Positions 1-6,303 of a stretch of 7,828 nt of DNA are shown in pieces. Source of the DNA: an uncultured Lacticaseibacillus sp. (GTDB lineage: Bacteria > Bacillota > Bacilli > Lactobacillales > Lactobacillaceae); the NCBI GenBank assembly GCA_934293835.1, contig CAKQZO010000074.1, positions 1 to 7,828 on the forward strand. The letters are read 5' to 3'. The notes beneath the pieces are model-generated. The model did not search any database. It had not been told where the DNA came from and saw only the letters and a program-made list of their open reading frames with translations. Positions within the stretch are counted from its first letter, which is position 1. The number at the start of each line of letters is the position of its first letter. The translations under genes were made by a program, and so were the position numbers.

Positions 1-318
1 AGTTAGCATTATTATAGCATATCCCCCTTTGTTGCATGCTGCCAGCCGCAACCGCGACGACGTCCTCACCATTTTACCATTATCCACACATAAATTCTCG
101 CTAAAATACACATGTTTACATATCGCGAACACTTATGCGCAATATCAATATTTTGATGTTTGCTGGCCGTCGATGATAGATATTCGCTGGCCAGCGGAAT
201 CAGACCGCCTTCTCCTGAACCTGCACCCCATCATTGATTCCTCGCTTGAAATCGATGCCACCGCCTCGCTTGAGGGAAGGGCTGCTGATCCCCCAAAATT
301 AAAAGTTTAAATTTTAGC
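1..318. other. Intergenic stretch with no convincing gene
   Basis: I see no supportable gene here. The only open frame of any length (29-310, +) lacks a ribosome binding site, has low-complexity-free but unrecognisable sequence, and is AT-rich at its start, unlike the neighbouring genes. Visible small elements are a perfect 12-base palindrome CGCTGGCCAGCG (185-196), an inverted repeat ATCAA-4-TTGAT (144-157), and one exact DnaA-box-like 9-mer TTATCCACA (80-88). None is clustered enough to assign a function. The stretch probably separates metY from a gene beyond the left edge. Confidence 0.5.
11..19 (-). promoter_or_regulatory. Possible leftward extended -10 promoter
   Basis: On the minus strand the sequence reads TGCTATAAT: a perfect TATAAT hexamer with the TGN extension of an extended -10 element. 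No good -35 box is present 16-18 bases upstream, which an extended -10 can tolerate. If active it would drive a gene lying beyond the left edge, divergent from metY. A single short motif in an AT-rich stretch can arise by chance. Confidence 0.3.
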
Positions 319-347
319 TTGCTTTTTGATGAGTAAGGGATTAAAGT
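319..347 (+). promoter_or_regulatory. Candidate promoter of the metY T-box transcript
   Basis: A weak -35 TTGCTT (319-324) and a -10 TAAAGT (342-347) are separated by 17 bases, with an AT-rich tract (293-320) just upstream. Transcription would begin near 354, immediately before the first strand of T-box stem I, which is where the transcript has to begin. The hexamers match the consensus at only 3/6 and 4/6 positions, so position is the main argument. Confidence 0.4.
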
Positions 348-353
348 TGAAAC

Positions 354-637
354 CAACAAATGGCAACGACGAGATAAGTAATCTGAACAACGTGCTCAGA
401 GAGTCGACGGACGGTGTAAGTCGATCACGAGAAGCAGATGAAAATGGTCTTCGAGCCAGTGATTCGGTGAACAGTAGTTAGCCGTGTCCGGGAGCGCCCG
501 TTAAAGCGCTAAGGTATCCACGTGAATGTGCACGTGCGTACCTGATGAGTGATCGTTAGTGATATCGATCAAAAAACGGGTGGTAACACGACATGTCGTC
601 CCGGAATCTTCTTAATCGAGGATTCCGGGATTTTTTT
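354..637 (+). promoter_or_regulatory. T-box riboswitch, methionine-type (AUG specifier)
   Basis: A tRNA-sensing leader controls metY transcription. Visible parts in order are: the stem I base with the AGTA motif (377-380); the AGAGAG bulge motif (398-403) facing GGTGTAAG (413-420); the specifier loop with ATG at 444-446, followed by G and the usual CTTYGAGC-like strand; stem III GGTA..CACGTG/CACGTG..TACC (513-542); and the T-box core GGGTGGTAACACG (578-590). The antiterminator forms from CGGG (577-580) and ACGAC (588-592) pairing with GTCGT (595-599) and CCCG (600-603), leaving a TGGTAAC bulge (581-587). The bulge TGGT predicts discriminator base A on the tRNA, which fits tRNA-Met and not tRNA-Cys (U). 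Methionine T-boxes are established for Lactobacillales methionine genes. The bulge differs from the usual UGGNACC at one position. Uncharged tRNA-Met is expected to stabilise the antiterminator and allow metY expression. Confidence 0.93.
599..637 (+). terminator. T-box regulatory terminator
   Basis: TCCCGGAATC (599-608) pairs perfectly with GATTCCGGGA (621-630) around a 12-base loop, followed by seven T (631-637). Its left arm shares bases 599-603 with the 3' side of the antiterminator, so the two structures exclude each other. It is the default OFF state of the metY leader. Confidence 0.93.
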
Positions 638-718
638 ATCCCCGCGATCGGGCATCGGCCAATGCCATCACGTCACTCCAATAATTCCCACATGTCAAAT
701 TAACTTGAGGTGTTTCTT

Positions 719-2005
719 ATGACTGAAAACAACTATCGCTTTGAAACTTTGCAACTTCACGCCGGCCAAGAAGAACCAGATCCTGCGACAGGCGCGCGTG
801 TGACCCCGATTTACCAAACCGCCAGCTACGTCTTCAAGGATGCCAAACAAGCCGCCGACCGCTTCGCCTTGCGAGATGCCGGCAACATCTATGGCCGCTT
901 GACCAATTCCACCAATGCGGCACTCGAAGCCCGTGCGGCCGCACTTGAAGGCGGCACCAGTGCCATCAGCCTGGCGTCTGGGGCAGCCGCCGTCACCGCA
1001 GCAGTCTTGAACGTCACCGGCTCAGGGGATCACATCGTATCCGCCTCAACCATTTATGGTGGGACCTATGAACTGTTCTCAGAGACATTCAAGAAGTTAG
1101 GGATTGACACGACCTTCGTTGACCCCGACGAGCCCCAAAACTTCGAAGACGCCATTCAGGATAACACCAAGGTCGTCTTCTTCGAATCGCTTGGCAATCC
1201 TGCCATCAACATCGTCGACTTTGAGGCAGTCGCCGCGATTGCCCATCGTCACGGCATCTTGGTGATTGTCGATTCTACCTTCGCAACGCCTTACCTTGTC
1301 CGCCCACTCGAACACGGCGTAGATGTTGTTGTTCACTCCGCGACCAAGTTCATCGGCGGCCATGGCGCAACACTCGGCGGCCTCGTGATCGAAAACGGCA
1401 AGTTTGACTATGCAGCGAGTGGGCGCTATCCAGGCTTCACGACCCCCACCCCTTCATACAACGGCATCGTCTGGAAGGACCTCAAAGAGGCGGCCTTCAC
1501 CACTAAGATTCGGGCAGAACACCTGCGCGACACTGGGGCAACCTTATCCCCACAATCTGCTTGGTATCTGCTTCAAGGCTTTGAAACATTGAGTTTACGC
1601 GTCGAACGACACGTTGAGAACGCCCGCAAAGTGGTTCAGTTCTTAGAGGATAATCCCAAGGTTGCTTGGGTTTCCTACCCAGAAGCTAAGGGCTCCAAAT
1701 ATGCAGGCCTCGCGAAGAAGTATTTCCCTAAAGGTACCGGCTCGATCTTTACGTTCGGGTTGAAGGCCGGTCGCGAAGGCGCGATTGCGTTGATCGATCA
1801 CATCAAGATCTTCAGCCTACTCGCTAACGTCGGCGATGCGAAGTCTTTGATCATTCATCCGGCCTCCACGACCCACGCCCAACTCAACGACGAGCAACTT
1901 AAAACCGCAGGCATCACGCCTGATCTCATCCGGCTTTCCGTCGGCATCGAGAATATCGACGACATTCTGGCTGACCTCAAGCAGGCACTCGAATACGTCG
2001 ACTGA
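719..2005 (+). CDS. metY: O-acetylhomoserine sulfhydrylase (PLP enzyme)
   Basis: A 428-residue cytosolic pyridoxal-phosphate enzyme of the Cys/Met-metabolism family. It joins O-acetyl-L-homoserine with sulfide to give homocysteine (direct sulfhydrylation), and some members also accept methanethiol. The sequence shows the N-terminal ETLQLHAGQ, the phosphate-binding YGR (58-60), the PLP-stacking/ring segment around VDST (Asp185), the [10 protein letters not shown] motif with PLP lysine Lys210, and TTPTPSYNG, a stretch typical of MetY rather than cystathionine synthases or lyases. Length is normal for MetY (about 425-440). The start is ATG 719, with GAGG (707-710) eight bases upstream; a GTG at 710 is in frame but overlaps that ribosome binding site. 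Control is by the T-box just upstream. The gene stands alone, with no homoserine acetyltransferase or methionine synthase nearby, and is convergent with typA. A cystathionine gamma-synthase-like specificity is the main alternative. Confidence 0.93.
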   Translation: MTENNYRFETLQLHAGQEEPDPATGARVTPIYQTASYVFKDAKQAADRFALRDAGNIYGRLTNSTNAALEARAAALEGGTSAISLASGAAAVTAAVLNVTGSGDHIVSASTIYGGTYELFSETFKKLGIDTTFVDPDEPQNFEDAIQDNTKVVFFESLGNPAINIVDFEAVAAIAHRHGILVIVDSTFATPYLVRPLEHGVDVVVHSATKFIGGHGATLGGLVIENGKFDYAASGRYPGFTTPTPSYNGIVWKDLKEAAFTTKIRAEHLRDTGATLSPQSAWYLLQGFETLSLRVERHVENARKVVQFLEDNPKVAWVSYPEAKGSKYAGLAKKYFPKGTGSIFTFGLKAGREGAIALIDHIKIFSLLANVGDAKSLIIHPASTTHAQLNDEQLKTAGITPDLIRLSVGIENIDDILADLKQALEYVD

Positions 2006-2050
2006 GTTCCTCGCCTCAAGCTTCGTTACCCTCCAGTCACATGCAAATGC

Positions 2051-2093
2051 AAAAAATGCAGCCTCCCATTGCGCCGGGAGGCCGCATTTTTTT
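2051..2093. terminator. Bidirectional terminator between metY and typA
   Basis: The stem is AAAAAATGC plus GCCTCCC (2061-2067) pairing with GGGAGGC (2076-2082) plus GCATTTTTT, with one A/C mismatch (2060/2083) and an 8-base loop. There is a T-run on the + strand (2087-2093) and an A-run at 2051-2056, which is a T-run on the other strand. It therefore suits both converging transcripts, metY from the left and typA from the right. Confidence 0.93.
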
Positions 2094-2115
2094 GGATTGA
2101 AGTCAGAACCGCAAA

Positions 2116-2159
2116 CACCCCCGCCCTACGATTCAAATCCGAATCGCGGGACGGGGGTG
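2116..2159 (-). terminator. Long GC-rich hairpin just after typA
   Basis: CACCCCCG (2116-2123) pairs with CGGGGGTG (2152-2159), CCC (2124-2126) with GGG (2148-2150), and CGATTC (2129-2134) with GAATCG (2141-2146), around a 6-base loop. This gives 17 pairs broken by a small internal loop. It starts 22 bases after the typA stop. In the typA direction only TTT follows, so it is a poor intrinsic terminator alone. It more likely protects the mRNA 3' end or assists the bidirectional terminator beyond it. Confidence 0.6.
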
Positions 2160-2181
2160 CAGGATGCGCTGAACTGACGAG

Positions 2182-4020
2182 TTAGTTGACTTTTCGCTTC
2201 TTCTTGTCAGCCTTTTGACGCTCACCCGTGTTCAAAATCTTCTTACGTAGACGCACGGATTCAGGTGTCACTTCGCAAAGTTCGTCTTCGTTCAAGAACT
2301 CGATAGATTCTTCTAACGAAAGCTTCTTAGGCGTCTTGATCGCAGCGGCATGGTCTTTACCAGAAGCACGCGTGTTGGTCAGGTTCTTACCCTTGGTCGC
2401 ATTGACAGCGATATCCATATCACGGGAGTTAGCACCGACGATCATGCCTTCATAGACTTCGGTCCCAGCATCGATAAAGAGCTGGCCACGGTCTTCGATC
2501 GATTGCAAGGAATAGGTCGTCGCTTGGCCGGCGTTGATCGAAACCAAGGCCCCAGTATTACGCCCAGGTTCCCAGTTCTTAACGACTGGCATGTACTTGG
2601 CGAAGGTGTGGTTCATGATCCCATAACCACCCGTAGAAGACAAGAATTCGGTAGAATAACCGATCAACCCACGAGAAGGGGCGAGGAAGGTCAAACGGGT
2701 CTGACCGTTACCTTCGTTCTCCATGTTCTGCATCTCGCCTTTGCGCTGTGCCATCGCGTCGATGATCGTCCCAGTGTATTCCTCTGGAGTATCGATCTGC
2801 ACCTCTTCGAAAGGTTCGCACAAGACGCCATCGACTTCGCGATAGATAACTTCTGGACGGCCTAACTGTAGTTCAAAGCCGGCACGACGCATCTCTTCAA
2901 CCAAGATTCCTAAGTGCAATTCACCACGGCCAGAAACCATCCAGGCTCCGGCGGAATCGGTATCTTCGACACGCAAAGAAACGTCTGTCTGCAACTTGCT
3001 ACGCAAGTAGTCTTCAAGCTTACGTGCGGTCACCTTATCGCCTTCACGGCCAGCAAAAGGACTGTCGTTTTGCATGAACATCATCTGCAATGTTGGCGGG
3101 TCGATCCGTAAGACCGGTAATGCTTCTGGATGCGCCGCATCCGCAACCGTTTCGCCGACATAAATGTCATCCATCCCGGAAACAGCGATCAGATCCCCTG
3201 CCTTAGCGGTTTGGACTTCCACCCGCTTCAAACCAAAGAACCCGAAAATCTTGGTAACCCGGAAGTTCTTGGAAGAGCCGTCAAGCTTCAACACGGACAC
3301 GTTGTCCCCAACAGAGATCGTCCCGCGGAAAACTCGGCCGATTCCGATTCGCCCAACATAGTCATTGTAGTCAAGCATGGAAACCTGGAACTGCAATGGT
3401 TCATCGGTATTATCGATTGGCGCAGGAATTGTCTTAACGATCGTATCAAACAACGGCTTCATCGTGTGTTCTTGATCAGCCGGGTCGTCTGAATAACTAG
3501 ATGTCCCGTTGATTGCAGAAGCATACACGATTGGGAATTCGAGTTGATCTTCATCCGCGCCGAGGTCGATGAATAATTCCAACACTTCGTCAACGACTTC
3601 AGACGGACGCGCACCAGGACGGTCGATCTTGTTGATGACGACGATTGGCGTCAAGTGTTGCTCCAGCGCCTTCTTCAAAACGAAGCGGGTCTGTGGCATC
3701 GTGCCTTCAAACGCGTCAACAACCAACAGCACCCCATCAACCATCTTCATGATACGTTCAACTTCACCACCGAAGTCCGCGTGTCCCGGCGTATCCACGA
3801 TGTTGATCGTCGTGTCGCCGTATTTAACGGCCGTGTTTTTGGAGAGAATGGTGATCCCACGTTCCTTTTCGATCGCGTTAGTATCCATAGCGCGGTCTTG
3901 AAGGTTGATGTGTTCATCTAAGGTATCAGATTGCTTCAGCATTTCGTTAACCAATGTGGTCTTACCATGGTCAACGTGGGCAATAATCGCAATGTTCCGA
4001 ATATCGTCGCGAGTCTTCAA
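2182..4020 (-). CDS. typA: Translational GTPase TypA/BipA
   Basis: A 612-residue ribosome-associated GTPase of the EF-G/LepA class, linked in other bacteria to 50S subunit assembly and stress or cold tolerance. The G domain is complete: G1 AHVDHGKTT (14-22), G2 RGIT (54-57), G3 DTPG (76-79), G4 NKID (130-133) and G5 SA near 168. The EF-Tu-like domain II follows (around 200-300), then the EF-G-like V domain and the BipA-specific C-terminal domain, ending in a lysine/arginine-rich tail (KADKKKRK). Length is typical. The start is TTG at 4020-4018: an in-frame TGA stop lies only 18 bases upstream, no ATG or GTG lies between, and AAGGAAG sits about 8 bases before the TTG. The gene is preceded by a structured leader and ends at hairpins shared with metY. 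It lies downstream of the phosphatase gene but has its own promoter candidate. Confidence 0.97.
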   Translation of the reverse strand: MKTRDDIRNIAIIAHVDHGKTTLVNEMLKQSDTLDEHINLQDRAMDTNAIEKERGITILSKNTAVKYGDTTINIVDTPGHADFGGEVERIMKMVDGVLLVVDAFEGTMPQTRFVLKKALEQHLTPIVVINKIDRPGARPSEVVDEVLELFIDLGADEDQLEFPIVYASAINGTSSYSDDPADQEHTMKPLFDTIVKTIPAPIDNTDEPLQFQVSMLDYNDYVGRIGIGRVFRGTISVGDNVSVLKLDGSSKNFRVTKIFGFFGLKRVEVQTAKAGDLIAVSGMDDIYVGETVADAAHPEALPVLRIDPPTLQMMFMQNDSPFAGREGDKVTARKLEDYLRSKLQTDVSLRVEDTDSAGAWMVSGRGELHLGILVEEMRRAGFELQLGRPEVIYREVDGVLCEPFEEVQIDTPEEYTGTIIDAMAQRKGEMQNMENEGNGQTRLTFLAPSRGLIGYSTEFLSSTGGYGIMNHTFAKYMPVVKNWEPGRNTGALVSINAGQATTYSLQSIEDRGQLFIDAGTEVYEGMIVGANSRDMDIAVNATKGKNLTNTRASGKDHAAAIKTPKKLSLEESIEFLNEDELCEVTPESVRLRKKILNTGERQKADKKKRKVN

Positions 4021-4028
4021 GTGTTCTA

Positions 4029-4037
4029 CTTCCTTTC
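4029..4037 (-). promoter_or_regulatory. Ribosome binding site that sets the TTG start of typA
   Basis: On the minus strand GAAAGGAAG lies here. GGAAG ends 8 bases before TTG (4020-4018), a normal Shine-Dalgarno spacing, and the reading frame is closed by TGA just upstream. The initiator must therefore be TTG, and the protein then begins with the family-typical MKxRDDIRN. Confidence 0.8.
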
Positions 4038-4102
4038 AGGATGTTACAAGTATATGCGTACGGACACCTGATCAGCGACCAGGATTCTGGAAACACCGGC
4101 GT

Positions 4103-4130
4103 GATCACAACCACCCATGTCGTTGTGATC
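4103..4130. repeat. Perfect 9-base inverted repeat in the typA upstream region
   Basis: GATCACAAC (4103-4111) and GTTGTGATC (4122-4130) are exact reverse complements separated by 10 bases. As RNA this is a stable stem-loop without a U-run on either side, so it is not a terminator. As DNA it has the size and symmetry of an operator for a dimeric regulator. It lies about 80-110 bases before the typA start codon. Confidence 0.6.
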
Positions 4131-4210
4131 GAACACCAGCTATTGATCATGGCGCGTCCTACGCCAGTTATTACCACCAAATCAGCGATTCAATCGAACC
4201 GTCAATTCAT

Positions 4211-4234
4211 AAAAAAACGTGCCGCCTTCGACAC
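4211..4234 (-). terminator. Terminator-like hairpin at the start of the typA leader
   Basis: In the minus direction GTGTCG (4234-4229) pairs with CGGCAC (4224-4219) around the 4-base loop AAGG, including one T-G pair, followed by G and seven T (4217-4211). The stem is short but GC-rich and the T-run is good. It ends 77 bases beyond the phosphatase stop codon, so it can serve as the terminator of the three-gene unit. It also lies directly downstream of the TATAAT promoter, where it could attenuate typA. Confidence 0.6.
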
Positions 4235-4249
4235 AGTATCCGATTTGAA

Positions 4250-4278
4250 ATTATAACACAAAGCGATACGCCTGTCTT
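4250..4278 (-). promoter_or_regulatory. Promoter, probably for typA
   Basis: On the minus strand there is a perfect -10 TATAAT (4255-4250) and a -35 AAGACA (4278-4273, 4/6 to consensus) with an ideal 17-base spacer. An AT-rich tract (4279-4302) immediately upstream resembles an UP element. This is the best promoter match in the window. The only complete gene downstream is typA. Confidence 0.65.
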
Positions 4279-4310
4279 GATTTTCAGAAAATAAATTTTT
4301 AGGTGCGGCG

Positions 4311-5090
4311 TTAAGCAGAGGTCATGAGCGCCAAGATCTGCGCGTGTGCTTGCGGCATTGCGGCGACGACGACGCCTGGCGTCAACAAATCAAGCGCCGA
4401 GCCATCCGGGCGCGTGACCGTTAAGCCGAAACTTCGCCCGATCGCCATGCCAGCTGCGACATCCCAAGGTTGTAGATACGAGATGTAACCGACCTGTTGG
4501 CCCAAAGCGACGGCCTTGAACTCGATACCGGCACTTCCTAACAAGCGTGCGCCTGAACTCGCCAACGCAACATCAGCGACGTGCAGATGATTATGAATCA
4601 GCATCGGCCCGTTGACCCCGAGCAAGCCATCCGCCAAAGTCACGTCTTCCGGTTGCGCGATCACCACGTTGTTCAGCCGCAAAGGCGCATGCGGCCCGCC
4701 GGTCACCAGCTCGTCGCGCCACACATCGAGAATCGCACCGTATACCGGCACGCCATCTTCGTAAACGCCGATCATCACGGCGAAATTAGCATGTTGCTTG
4801 ACGAAATTCATCGTGCCGTCGATCGGATCGACAAAAAAAACCAACCCTTTGAGACGTTCGACCTTCGCTTGGGTGCCTTCTTCGCCTTCGATATGGGCAT
4901 CAGGATAATCGCGGCCGATCTGTTCAACCAAAAATCGCTGATTGGCCCGATCAACGTTGGTCACCAAGTCGTTACGCCCAGTCTTGGTGGCAACCGTCAT
5001 CGGTGCCGTCATGGCCGCCAATATTTTGGTGCGACTCGTCGCCAACCACCGGCGAACACACTGATCGAGTCTTTCTAAATCGACACTCAT
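4311..5090 (-). CDS. Inositol monophosphatase family phosphatase
   Basis: A 259-residue Mg-dependent, Li-sensitive-type phosphatase of the inositol-monophosphatase family (SuhB; YktC in B. subtilis). It shows the family metal-site motifs: DLVTNVD (41-47), IEGEEG (67-72), DPIDGTMNF (88-96, with Asp88, Asp91, Gly92 and Thr93) and PWDVAAG (208-214, with Asp210). All key residues are present, so it should be active. The physiological substrate in lactobacilli is not known from sequence; inositol-1-phosphate, 3'-phosphoadenosine 5'-phosphate and other sugar phosphates are possible. The ATG overlaps the UPF0223 stop by four bases (ATGA, 5087-5090). No clear Shine-Dalgarno lies in front, so translational coupling is likely. 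It is the last gene of a three-gene unit, with a terminator-like hairpin at 4211-4234. Confidence 0.92.
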   Translation of the reverse strand: MSVDLERLDQCVRRWLATSRTKILAAMTAPMTVATKTGRNDLVTNVDRANQRFLVEQIGRDYPDAHIEGEEGTQAKVERLKGLVFFVDPIDGTMNFVKQHANFAVMIGVYEDGVPVYGAILDVWRDELVTGGPHAPLRLNNVVIAQPEDVTLADGLLGVNGPMLIHNHLHVADVALASSGARLLGSAGIEFKAVALGQQVGYISYLQPWDVAAGMAIGRSFGLTVTRPDGSALDLLTPGVVVAAMPQAHAQILALMTSA

Positions 5091-5368
5091 GACAATTGCA
5101 CCCGAATCTTTTGCCGGCTACCTTCACGCGCAGCCTTCACGACCTTGTATAACGAGTAGCCACTGACCTCCTCGAAATCACGCCCGAGCTGCTTTTCTGT
5201 CGCCTTATCCGGAACGACCTTCTTAAAGCCGCGATAGGCTGCCAACAAATTATCGCGATCGACGCCGTGTTCATACGCATCTTCAACCAATTGGTAGAAG
5301 GTAGTCACCTGAATCATCTCAGCTTTGGTCCATTCAAAATCTAGCGGATACTGATAATTCGGTTTCAT
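5087..5368 (-). CDS. UPF0223 family protein (YktA-like)
   Basis: A small cytosolic protein of 93 residues with no signal peptide or membrane segment. It matches the UPF0223 family of Firmicutes, whose function is unknown. Family-typical stretches are YPLDFEWT (7-14), a helical VEDAYEHGV (28-36), FKKVVPDKATEKQL (48-61) and FEEVSGYSLYKVVKAAR (65-81). Length is usual for the family (about 90). The start ATG overlaps the stop of the LDH-like gene (ATGA, 5365-5368), with GGGAG ten bases upstream inside that gene. The stop overlaps the phosphatase start in the same way. The neighbourhood next to an IMPase-family gene and pdh genes is conserved in B. subtilis (yktA, yktC). Confidence 0.9.
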   Translation of the reverse strand: MKPNYQYPLDFEWTKAEMIQVTTFYQLVEDAYEHGVDRDNLLAAYRGFKKVVPDKATEKQLGRDFEEVSGYSLYKVVKAAREGSRQKIRVQLS

Positions 5369-6246
5369 TCTTCGTCCGCTCCCTTCTCGATTCCCTGAAT
5401 CGTTGCTTCTTGTTGCGCGTAAATGGTCGCCAGACCTGCTTCTTCAGCTTCGGCCCCATGTAGCGACACAAGCCGCTTGACCCCAGCGTCGTTCACCAAC
5501 ACCGGGACGCTACGAACATCATCTTCAATCGTCAATAGCGGCGTGAGCAACGCCTCTCCGGCGAACGCGGCCAAAACCCGCTCGACTAGCGGTGGCCACA
5601 ACAGCGCGCCGTCTCCGGCAGCATAGGCCGCACAGGCTTCACTCATCGCTTCGAGAAGTGGATCTGGCTGTCCGTCTGTGGGTTGAAGCAAACTGAGTAC
5701 CGGCGTTGTCGCAACATACGCGCGACTCCACATTAACACAGGTTGATCGGTCGCTCCAAGAGCATAAGCGGTCACCCGTGAACGAGGCACCTGCAGGTGC
5801 GCTGCCAATCCGCGTTCGAAACACCCGGTCACCCCCATCGTGCCCAGTCCGATCACATTCGCCTTAGCCAATCCGGAGAAACGCTGGGCGAAATAGGTCA
5901 TGACCGCATCTGCATGCGACACCACCACGATTCTGCCTGCAAAACCGGCCGCCATCGCCGCGGCGATCACTTTACGCAACTGGGCGAGCATGTTCGCCTG
6001 CCAGTCTTCGGCAGTGACCTCACCGTAATCGGTAATCACCAAGGCCGTCGTCGCCGCCCAAGTCTTAGCGGTTACCTTCAGCAACGTCTTATCCGCCATC
6101 CCGGCAATGACGCTCAGCGTCGGCATCGGTAAGGATTCTTCATCCATCGCTGGCACCGCGACACTCAACGCCAAAGGTGAGCGCAACAAGCGTTCAAGAA
6201 CGGTTACCGTCAAACGACTCTGCCCGCAAACTACGATTTTTTGCAT
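5365..6246 (-). CDS. Lactate/malate dehydrogenase-fold protein, likely pseudoenzyme
   Basis: A 293-residue protein that can be followed along the L-lactate/malate dehydrogenase family: RIVVVSHADAVMTYFAQRFSG (105-125) corresponds to the NPVDVLTY..KLSG region, NVIGLGTMGVTGCFE (130-144) to ViGsGTxLDTARFR, AYALGATDQP (160-169) to the GEHGDS loop, MWS (172-174) to the conserved WS, and VPVLVNDAGVKRLV (247-260) to the C-terminal domain. Catalytic positions are changed: Asp168 becomes Val139, Arg171 becomes Cys142 and His195 becomes Thr166 (LDH numbering first). NPVD reads SHAD, and the GxGxxG nucleotide motif is reduced to CGQSRL (7-12). The mobile-loop arginine is not visible either. I infer no dehydrogenase activity. 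The start is one of two adjacent ATGs (6249, 6246); the second has the better spacing. It has its own promoter and is coupled to UPF0223 by ATGA. Database names such as 'L-lactate dehydrogenase' would be misleading. Confidence 0.85.
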   Translation of the reverse strand: MQKIVVCGQSRLTVTVLERLLRSPLALSVAVPAMDEESLPMPTLSVIAGMADKTLLKVTAKTWAATTALVITDYGEVTAEDWQANMLAQLRKVIAAAMAAGFAGRIVVVSHADAVMTYFAQRFSGLAKANVIGLGTMGVTGCFERGLAAHLQVPRSRVTAYALGATDQPVLMWSRAYVATTPVLSLLQPTDGQPDPLLEAMSEACAAYAAGDGALLWPPLVERVLAAFAGEALLTPLLTIEDDVRSVPVLVNDAGVKRLVSLHGAEAEEAGLATIYAQQEATIQGIEKGADEE

Positions 6247-6252
6247 CATTAG

Positions 6253-6258
6253 CCTCCC
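6253..6258 (-). promoter_or_regulatory. Ribosome binding site of the LDH-like gene
   Basis: On the minus strand GGGAGG lies 3 bases before ATG 6249 and 6 bases before ATG 6246. The second spacing is closer to optimal, favouring the start MQKIVV. An in-frame upstream extension to 6339 would cover this site, the promoter and the 5' untranslated region, and is therefore rejected. Confidence 0.85.
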
Positions 6259-6273
6259 AAGCTTGTTGCTTTG

Positions 6274-6303
6274 ATTGTAACAAATTCTTAAACAAATTAA
6301 CAA
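6274..6303 (-). promoter_or_regulatory. Promoter of the LDH-like / UPF0223 / phosphatase unit
   Basis: On the minus strand there is a -35 TTGTTA (6303-6298, 4/6) and a -10 TACAAT (6279-6274, 5/6), 18 bases apart, in an AT-rich stretch. Transcription would start near 6267, giving a leader of about 20 bases that holds the GGGAGG site. It lies just after the lpdA terminators, so the three genes need this or a similar promoter. Confidence 0.7.

Larger units (their letters stand above)
4021..4244 (-). promoter_or_regulatory. Long structured 5' leader of typA
   Basis: If transcription starts near A4244 (six bases after the TATAAT at 4250-4255), typA mRNA carries a leader of about 220 bases. It contains a terminator-like hairpin at its very start (4211-4234), a 9-base perfect inverted repeat (4103-4130) and a self-complementary CTGATCAG (4068-4075). 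I do not recognise a named riboswitch class. A second, weaker promoter with -10 TATACT (4049-4054) but no clear -35 would instead give a 20-base leader. The region could thus be either a regulatory leader or simply a spacer holding two promoters. Confidence 0.4.

Noticed and set aside
1..72. Short arginine-rich open frame on the minus strand running off the left edge
   Set aside because: It is only 24 codons within the window, has no good Shine-Dalgarno, and contains the candidate leftward promoter, so it cannot be supported as a gene.
80..88. TTATCCACA as a replication-origin signal
   Set aside because: It is a single DnaA-box match with no cluster, no dnaA/dnaN nearby and no AT-rich unwinding repeats, so it is probably chance.
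29..310. 93-codon open frame on the + strand
   Set aside because: No ribosome binding site, no recognisable family or domain features, and composition unlike the real genes; it ends in AT-rich sequence before the metY promoter.
710..718. Upstream GTG start for metY
   Set aside because: It overlaps the GAGG ribosome binding site of ATG 719, and the added residues MFL are not expected in the family.
3971..4180. Possible leader peptide frame (69 codons) overlapping the typA start
   Set aside because: It has no clear ribosome binding site and no residue run suggesting attenuation, and it overlaps typA out of frame. The sequence looks like chance.
4181..4210. TTGACG on the minus strand (4201-4206 area) as a typA -35 box downstream of the hairpin
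   Set aside because: The -35 match is good, but no -10 hexamer resembling TATAAT occurs 16-18 bases downstream.
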